Assembly (NCBI RefSeq): GCF_016808335.1
Contig: NC_053149.1
Coordinates: 25,085,238-25,149,237, forward strand
Direction: 5' to 3'
Source of the DNA: Panicum virgatum
Taxonomy: Eukaryota > Streptophyta > Magnoliopsida > Poales > Poaceae
DNA length: 64,000 nucleotides
The position numbers and the translations under genes are program-made. The notes under the pieces were generated by a model that was not told the DNA's origin, did not search any database, and was given only the letters and a program-made list of their open reading frames with translations. Positions 59,014 through 64,000 of this stretch are shown here, in pieces (the first letter of the stretch is position 1; every line of letters begins with the position of its first letter).

Positions 59014-59033
59014 AGAATCACCGCTGTAGCACT

Positions 59034-62000
59034 TGTAACACCCGGTTTATAAAAGAACATAAACCGAGCAATCATATACGTGCCAGGATCAAGTCACACG
59101 TATATACAACAGAATGAACAGTATATCATAGCACATATCATGTAAAAAGATATAATAAAGTGAATACGAATGTTATTTATTACATTAATGACAAAAATGT
59201 CTGATACAGCGGAAGCGAAGTACAAATACGCTAAAAACTCTCCGAAGCTGAGCAGGGCGCCACACGGACGTCGACTGGGAGACGAACGCCTAGAAGTCCT
59301 CGTAGTCCTGGTAGCGCTGAGCGAACTCCCTCGCGTCGGCAGGAACTGAGCAGCAGTAGAGTATCCAAGAGGAAAAAGTAGAGAAGAGGCAAGAGTGAGT
59401 ACACAACTTGTACTCAACAAGTATAACACAAACTATGAGGCTCTAAGGTTGGCTGACTCAACTGCATTAGCTTTTAAGTCTTGGCAAAAATTTATTAAAG
59501 CTATTTACTACAAGTTGATGAATTACCATAAACCCAGTTACATAGTAATTAATCAAAATTAATCATGTTACTACTGAGTACCAAACCGAAACCACCAAGG
59601 TAACCTCGAGAGGCACCCCCCTCATCGGAAGGAGATAACCCCACTAATCAAAAGGAGGATCTGGGCCGCTCATGACCGTGAGCACGGCTAGTATACCAGT
59701 TTTACACTCTGCAGAGGTTGTACATCTTTACCCACAAGTCGTGAGCTACGCCAGTTGTTCATCACACTTCCTTAGGTGAGATGACTAGCGACTCACTACG
59801 AGGCCTTTACAAAGAATCTCGTTGGTAAGGAATAACCGCGAGGGTTGGATCGGCGACCATGTAGCAGGTCTAGTGGGCATCAAGAATACCACAGACGAGG
59901 CCACTCAGTACGAGGGACATAGAAGCTTACCACCCTTGCCCCGCAGGTAAGTTACTCCAAACCAAAAAGACCTAATTATTACGCCAAGACCGTCCCATTC
60001 CAGTCTTGTGGTAGCGCTGTTGTCCCAGGTTGTCGCTCTATGAACCGGTCCTTATGGAGAGTGGCCAACCCAGCAGTAAGCACCGTGCTGGCCCCCTAAA
60101 CCATGTTTCTAACAAAACATATTTTAATGAGAAGTGAGCCACTCAAGCCACACAGAGGGCCACTCTCAGAATTAAGTTGCATATACCATTAATCAAATTA
60201 ATTAAAAAGGACCATTACGTGTTATAGCACGGCACCTAACACAACTAACCAAAATGCAACCCAAGGGATATATATAAAGGATATAAAGTGGCTAGGAAAG
60301 TCCTTATAGGCACACAGTATTAAAATGCAGTATGAAATTGTATTTAAAAGTGATAGGTTGTTCATGTTATACTTTCCTTCCTCGTACTGCTCCTGCTGCT
60401 GCTCAAACTGATCAGAAGACGGCTGCTCTGGGTACTGGTACTGGGGCTCCTCCGGTAGCTCAACGTCTACTCACGAACACATGGCCAAAAACAATGCACA
60501 ACAATAAGCATACAAGCAAACAATAACAAAAGCTAAGAAACAGTACATCAATACATAAAAATAGCACACTAAACTAGTCTAAAACTATTCTACGCGTTAT
60601 AACGATCGCGTGGACATAAAGAATGCCTAAAACGGAGCTAAAACACATAATCTAGGCCAAAAACAAGTTCTAGGGGCTTATCTGCGAGAAAAACTAGGTT
60701 CCAGGGGGTTTTCTGCAAAAACCGAGGGTCTAAATGTAATTAAAGGTGAGTTCTGGGGTTTAATTCGTGAAAAGGACAGGTCTGGATGGCGGGTTTGAAT
60801 TCTAGAAAACTCAGGGGGGTCCGTGCAAAAATATGGGCCGATTTGTAATTATTTCTGAACATGAGTGGACTACGGGTTGATTTCGAAGAAAGGCGAGGGC
60901 TCTTTAGCAAAAGTGACAGGCCGAAGGGGTACGGTTGGATCTCAGCCGTTGGATCACCACCCGGTGCCTCAGATCTGCTATGGACGCGATCTAATCGTGG
61001 GCGTCCAAAACAGATCGGACGGACAAGAGGAGGCGGCGGCGCTGGTCGCCGGGAAACCTTTCCCGCGGCGGCGCCTCGCCGGAGAGGCTCGAATCCGGTG
61101 TTCCAGTGGCAAAATCAACCGGAATTTGGGTCTGGGTTAGCCTACACGACATGCGTGATCTACCTGTGGCCTAAGCTGGGCTCGGGGAGGACTGGAGCGG
61201 CGGGTCTGTGCGGCGGCGCTCGCCGGAGTGCAAGAGTTCCGGTCCCGGGGTGGCCTACGGGCTCCAGAGTCTAGCGCAAAAGAGAGAGGGGATCGGGGTA
61301 GGGCTCACCGAGCGCGGAATCGGACGGGGGAGCGACGCAGACGAGCCGACTGCGAGCTCGGGCGGAGTAGCTGGACGGAGATCGGGGGAGACGCGGCTGC
61401 AGGGGTGCTCCGGCTTCTGGACTCCGTGGATCGCCGAGTGGAGGGCCTGCGAGGGAGCCACGGTGGTCAAAGAGGCTCGGGGGTCGGCAGCGGTGAGAAA
61501 ACGGGCGGTGGACCGAACTCACCTATGGCGGCGCTCCGGAGAAATTCCGGTGTGGTTGGGGTCCGGGGTCGGGGACAGCGGCTTGGGGAGGTTCCTGGTG
61601 CTCAGGCGAAGCTCCGGCGAGGATCCTTGGTGGATGTGGTGCAGCGGGGTGGCTGGTCCATGGCGGCGTAGGGGGTGCTACGCGGCGGAGCGGTGCGGGG
61701 CGTTCGAATCTCAGGGCTCTGGGCGCAATGGAGTGGATGGTGCGGCGCAGAGGGTCTCGGGCGGTGTTTAAAGGAGGGGCCGAGGATCATGGCCGTGCGT
61801 GCCCAGCGTGATCCCGGCGGGGATAGCGGCCGCGATTCTCGGCCGGGCGGGGCGGATCGCGCAACGGCCTTGCGCGGTCCCAGGTTTTGGTGGCGGAGCT
61901 TCTAGAAGGAGGGAGACGCTCGGGAGGGACTGGCCAGTGGACCCTGCGGAGCTAGGGTGGTCCATGAGGCAGCGGGCAGCGGGTCGTGGCGCGGAGCAGA

Positions 62001-62593
62001 GGCGCGGGTGTCTCGGCGGGGAAGAAGGAGCTGACAGCGGGCCCGGGGCGTCGGTGGGAGAGGGCGCGAGCGCGCGGAGAGGGAGACTGCCAGGCAGGCC
62101 CGGCTTGTCAGCCAGAGGGGGCGCTCGCGCGGCTGAGGCAGCGTCGAGCTGGGCTGAGCGGGGCGGCCTGCGGAGACGGCGCTGGGCCATGGTGTGGGCC
62201 GTGCGGGGGAGGGGATTGGGCTGGACGTGGGGAAAGGAGGCGGGCCCAAGAGAAAGGGAAGAGTGGGCTGAGGGGAGAGGGGCTTGGGCTGGTTTGGGTC
62301 CGGGTGGGTTTTATCTTTTCCATCTCTTTTCTATTTCTAAACAATTCAAATCTATTTGAATTCAAATGAAATTTGAATTCAAATGAAATTTGAATTCAAA
62401 CTCCTATGCAAACCAACAAATAAAACCATGCACCAGCATGAATGCAACAACAAATTTTGCCCTAAAATAAATTTTAATTACTTGTGAAACAAAAATTTGA
62501 ATAAATGCAAGACTAACACAATAAACCTTAGAAAATTAAATAAAGCCAATTAAATTTATTATAAATTGCTGAAATTTAAACTAGGGTGTTACA
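59034..62593 (-). repeat. 3' LTR of gypsy element 4 (about 3560 bp)
   Basis: The ends are TGTAACACCC at 59034 and GGGTGTTACA at 62584-62593, a 10-bp perfect inverted pair. The pol stop and polypurine tract abut the right side, so on the minus strand the LTR runs 62593 to 59034. It has an AT-rich portion with nested GAATTC palindromes (62340-62400) and a very GC-rich portion (60860-62310). The long open frames in the GC-rich portion (for example 61208-61771) are compositional. Confidence 0.85.
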
Positions 62594-62612
62594 GACCCTA
62601 CCCCCTTAAAGA
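62594..62612 (-). other. Polypurine tract of gypsy element 4
   Basis: On the minus strand 'ctttaagggggtagggtct' directly precedes the TGTAACACCC start of the LTR. Confidence 0.8.
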
Positions 62613-62629
62613 AATCTCGTCCCCGAGAT

Positions 62630-64000
62630 TTAGCTGGGCTGGCTAGCAAAGAGATCTGGATATGTCTTCTTTAGCTCATCTTCTCGCTCCCATGTAGCCT
62701 CAGCTTCACTGTGGTGACTCCACTGAACTCTGCACATCTTGATGCGCTTGTTCCGAGTAACCCTCTCTGATGTCTCCAGAATCTTCACCGGATGCTCAGT
62801 ATAAGTCAGATCTTCCTGCACATCTACTCCATCCAGTGATGCCTGCTCCTCGGGTACTCGCAGACACCTCTTCAGCTGAGATATATGGAAGACATCATGA
62901 ATTCCTGAGAGCCTGAGAGGTAACTCCAGGCGATAAGCAACTTCGCCTTTCCTCTCTAGCACCTTAAATGGACCAACATACCGAGGTGCTAACTTCCCCT
63001 TGACATTAAACCTGCGGATTCCTCTCATCGGAGACACCTTCAGGTATACATGATCACCAACACTGAAAGTCAGGTCTCTCCGTTTGCCATCTGCATAGCT
63101 CTTTTGCCTGCTCTGTGCAATCCTCAGATTTTCTCGCACAGCCTGAACCATCTGCTCTGCATCATCTATGATCTCAGGGCCAAAGAGCTGCTTCTCACCA
63201 ATCTAATCCCAATAGAGAGGAGTCCTGCACTTTCTGCCATACAATGCCTCGAAGGGGGACTTCTTCAGACTGGCCTGATAGCTGTTGTTATATGAGAATT
63301 CAGCATAAGACAGGCACTTATCCCAACTAGTACCGTACTGAATGGCACAAGCTCTCAGCATATCTTCGAACACTTGGTTGGTTCTCTCTGTCTGCCCATC
63401 TGTCTGAGGATGATAGGCGGTGCTGAATCGTAGCTTCGTATCCAAAGAATCATGAAGCTGCTCCCAGAACCGTGAAGTGAACTGAGATCCTCTGTCAGAT
63501 ATAATCTTCTTGGGCACACCATGCAAGCAGACAATCCGAGAGATGTACAACTCTGCAAGTCTAGCACCGGAGTAAGTAGTGTTCACTGGAATGAAGTAAG
63601 CAACCTTCGTCAATCGATCCACTACTACCCATATAGAGTTGTACCCTTTCTGAGTACGAGGCAATCCAACAATGAAGTCCATAGTGATTTCCTCCCATTT
63701 CCACTCTGGAATCTTCAAAGGCTGTAACAGACCTACTGGTCTCTGATGCTCAGCCTTGACACGCTGATAGGTGTCACAAATAGCCACGTACTCTGCCACT
63801 GAACGCTTCATACCATACCACCAGAAATGTTCCTTCGGATCATAGTACATCTTCGTGTTGCCCGGATGAATAGAGTAAGCTGTATCATGGGCCTCACTCA
63901 GAATCAACTTCCGGAGATCATTCACATCAGGCACGCAGATCTGGTTCTTGTACCACAAAGTACCCTGATCATCCTCTCTGAAATGGGGAGCCTTGCCCTT
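62630..64000 (-). pseudogene. Integrase and chromodomain region of gypsy element 4 pol (partial)
   Basis: The reading frame enters from the right edge. The integrase zinc-binding part has H residues (AHDTAYSIHPG) but CDTYQRVKAEH, with Tyr where the second zinc-binding Cys is expected. The catalytic core is complete (MDFIVGLP, SDRGSQFTS, DGQTERTNQ). A TAG at 63205-63203, probably from Gln or Glu, splits it from the C-terminal part. That part has DHVYLKVSPMRGIRRF, GPFKVLERKGEVAYRL and a chromodomain-like end (HPVKILETSER; CRVQWSHHSEAEATWERED), finishing at 62630. The chromodomain points to a chromovirus, and the long LTR to the Tekay type. Reverse transcriptase and gag are outside the window. 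Confidence 0.9.

Larger units (their letters stand above)
49150..59033 (+). mobile_element. Ty3/gypsy element 3 (Tat-type, same family as element 1), cut by gypsy element 4
   Basis: The 5' LTR, primer site, gag, pol with two RNase H domains and an antisense-gene spacer are present; the 3' LTR is not seen because element 4 begins at 59034. Gag-pol aligns closely with element 1 but retains the protease and the full gag core. Left flank GCACC (49145-49149) is the candidate target duplication. Confidence 0.9.
59034..64000 (-). mobile_element. Ty3/gypsy element 4 (chromodomain type, Tekay-like), 3' part
   Basis: It lies on the minus strand and continues past the right edge. Visible parts are the end of pol (integrase and chromodomain), the polypurine tract and one LTR of about 3.56 kb. 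The flank GCACT (59029-59033) is the candidate target duplication. It is inserted in the antisense-gene spacer of gypsy element 3, so it is the youngest insertion in this stack. Confidence 0.87.

Noticed and set aside
61208..61771. Long open frames in a GC-rich block
   Set aside because: They lie inside the LTR of gypsy element 4, overlap in several frames on both strands and show no recognisable protein features.
1..64000. tRNA, rRNA or other structural RNA genes
   Set aside because: Only short primer-binding sites complementary to tRNA ends were seen; no complete RNA gene was recognised.

Overview
The window is repeat-dense plant nuclear DNA, almost certainly from a grass. The signs are nested Ty1/copia and Ty3/gypsy LTR retrotransposons, CACTA elements with Ulp1-like genes, Mutator-like elements, Stowaway- and Tourist-like MITEs, GT-AG introns and a three-exon phi-class glutathione S-transferase. 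No bacterial, organellar, CRISPR or tRNA features were found. The species cannot be fixed from this sequence; a panicoid grass is a guess.

Layout. 1-4834: 3' part of a Ty1/copia element (gag-pol with two in-frame TGA stops, then the 3' LTR), inserted into a small membrane-protein gene whose last two exons survive at 4835-5112. 5.3-6.1 kb: one end of a CACTA element sitting in a decayed gypsy gag/LTR fragment. 7.1-7.9 kb: 3' end of a LINE. 8.25-11.05 kb: a broken MuDR-type transposase gene (+) facing a broken GRF-zinc-finger gene (-). 12.75-13.72 kb: the only intact host gene, a phi-class GST on the minus strand with a 50-bp Stowaway remnant in intron 2. 14.8-18.8 kb: a Harbinger-like element, a 984-bp Mutator-like element with a 9-bp target duplication, and a solo copia-type LTR.

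19.1-34.2 kb: a CACTA element whose minus-strand gene encodes a Ulp1/C48-like protease. It is split by gypsy element 1 (22543-32186), flanked by a perfect GCAGA duplication; removing the insert with one GCAGA copy keeps the reading frame. 34.2-36.7 kb: unassigned repeat sequence and two MITEs. 36727-47606: gypsy element 2. 47.9-49.1 kb: end of a second CACTA element with a transposase C-terminal exon, interrupted by gypsy element 3 (49150-59033). Element 3 is in turn interrupted by a minus-strand chromodomain gypsy, element 4 (59034 to beyond the right edge; LTR about 3.56 kb).

Gypsy elements 1-3 each carry two RNase H domains (Tat-type organisation), and each carries a different antisense, intron-containing gene between pol and the 3' LTR. 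In element 1 that gene is better preserved than gag-pol. These antisense genes, and the convergent MuDR/GRF pair, are the most interesting content. Nesting gives relative ages: CACTA-1 is older than gypsy 1; CACTA-2 is older than gypsy 3, which is older than gypsy 4. Nearly all element genes carry stop codons, frameshifts or deletions and are treated as pseudogenes.
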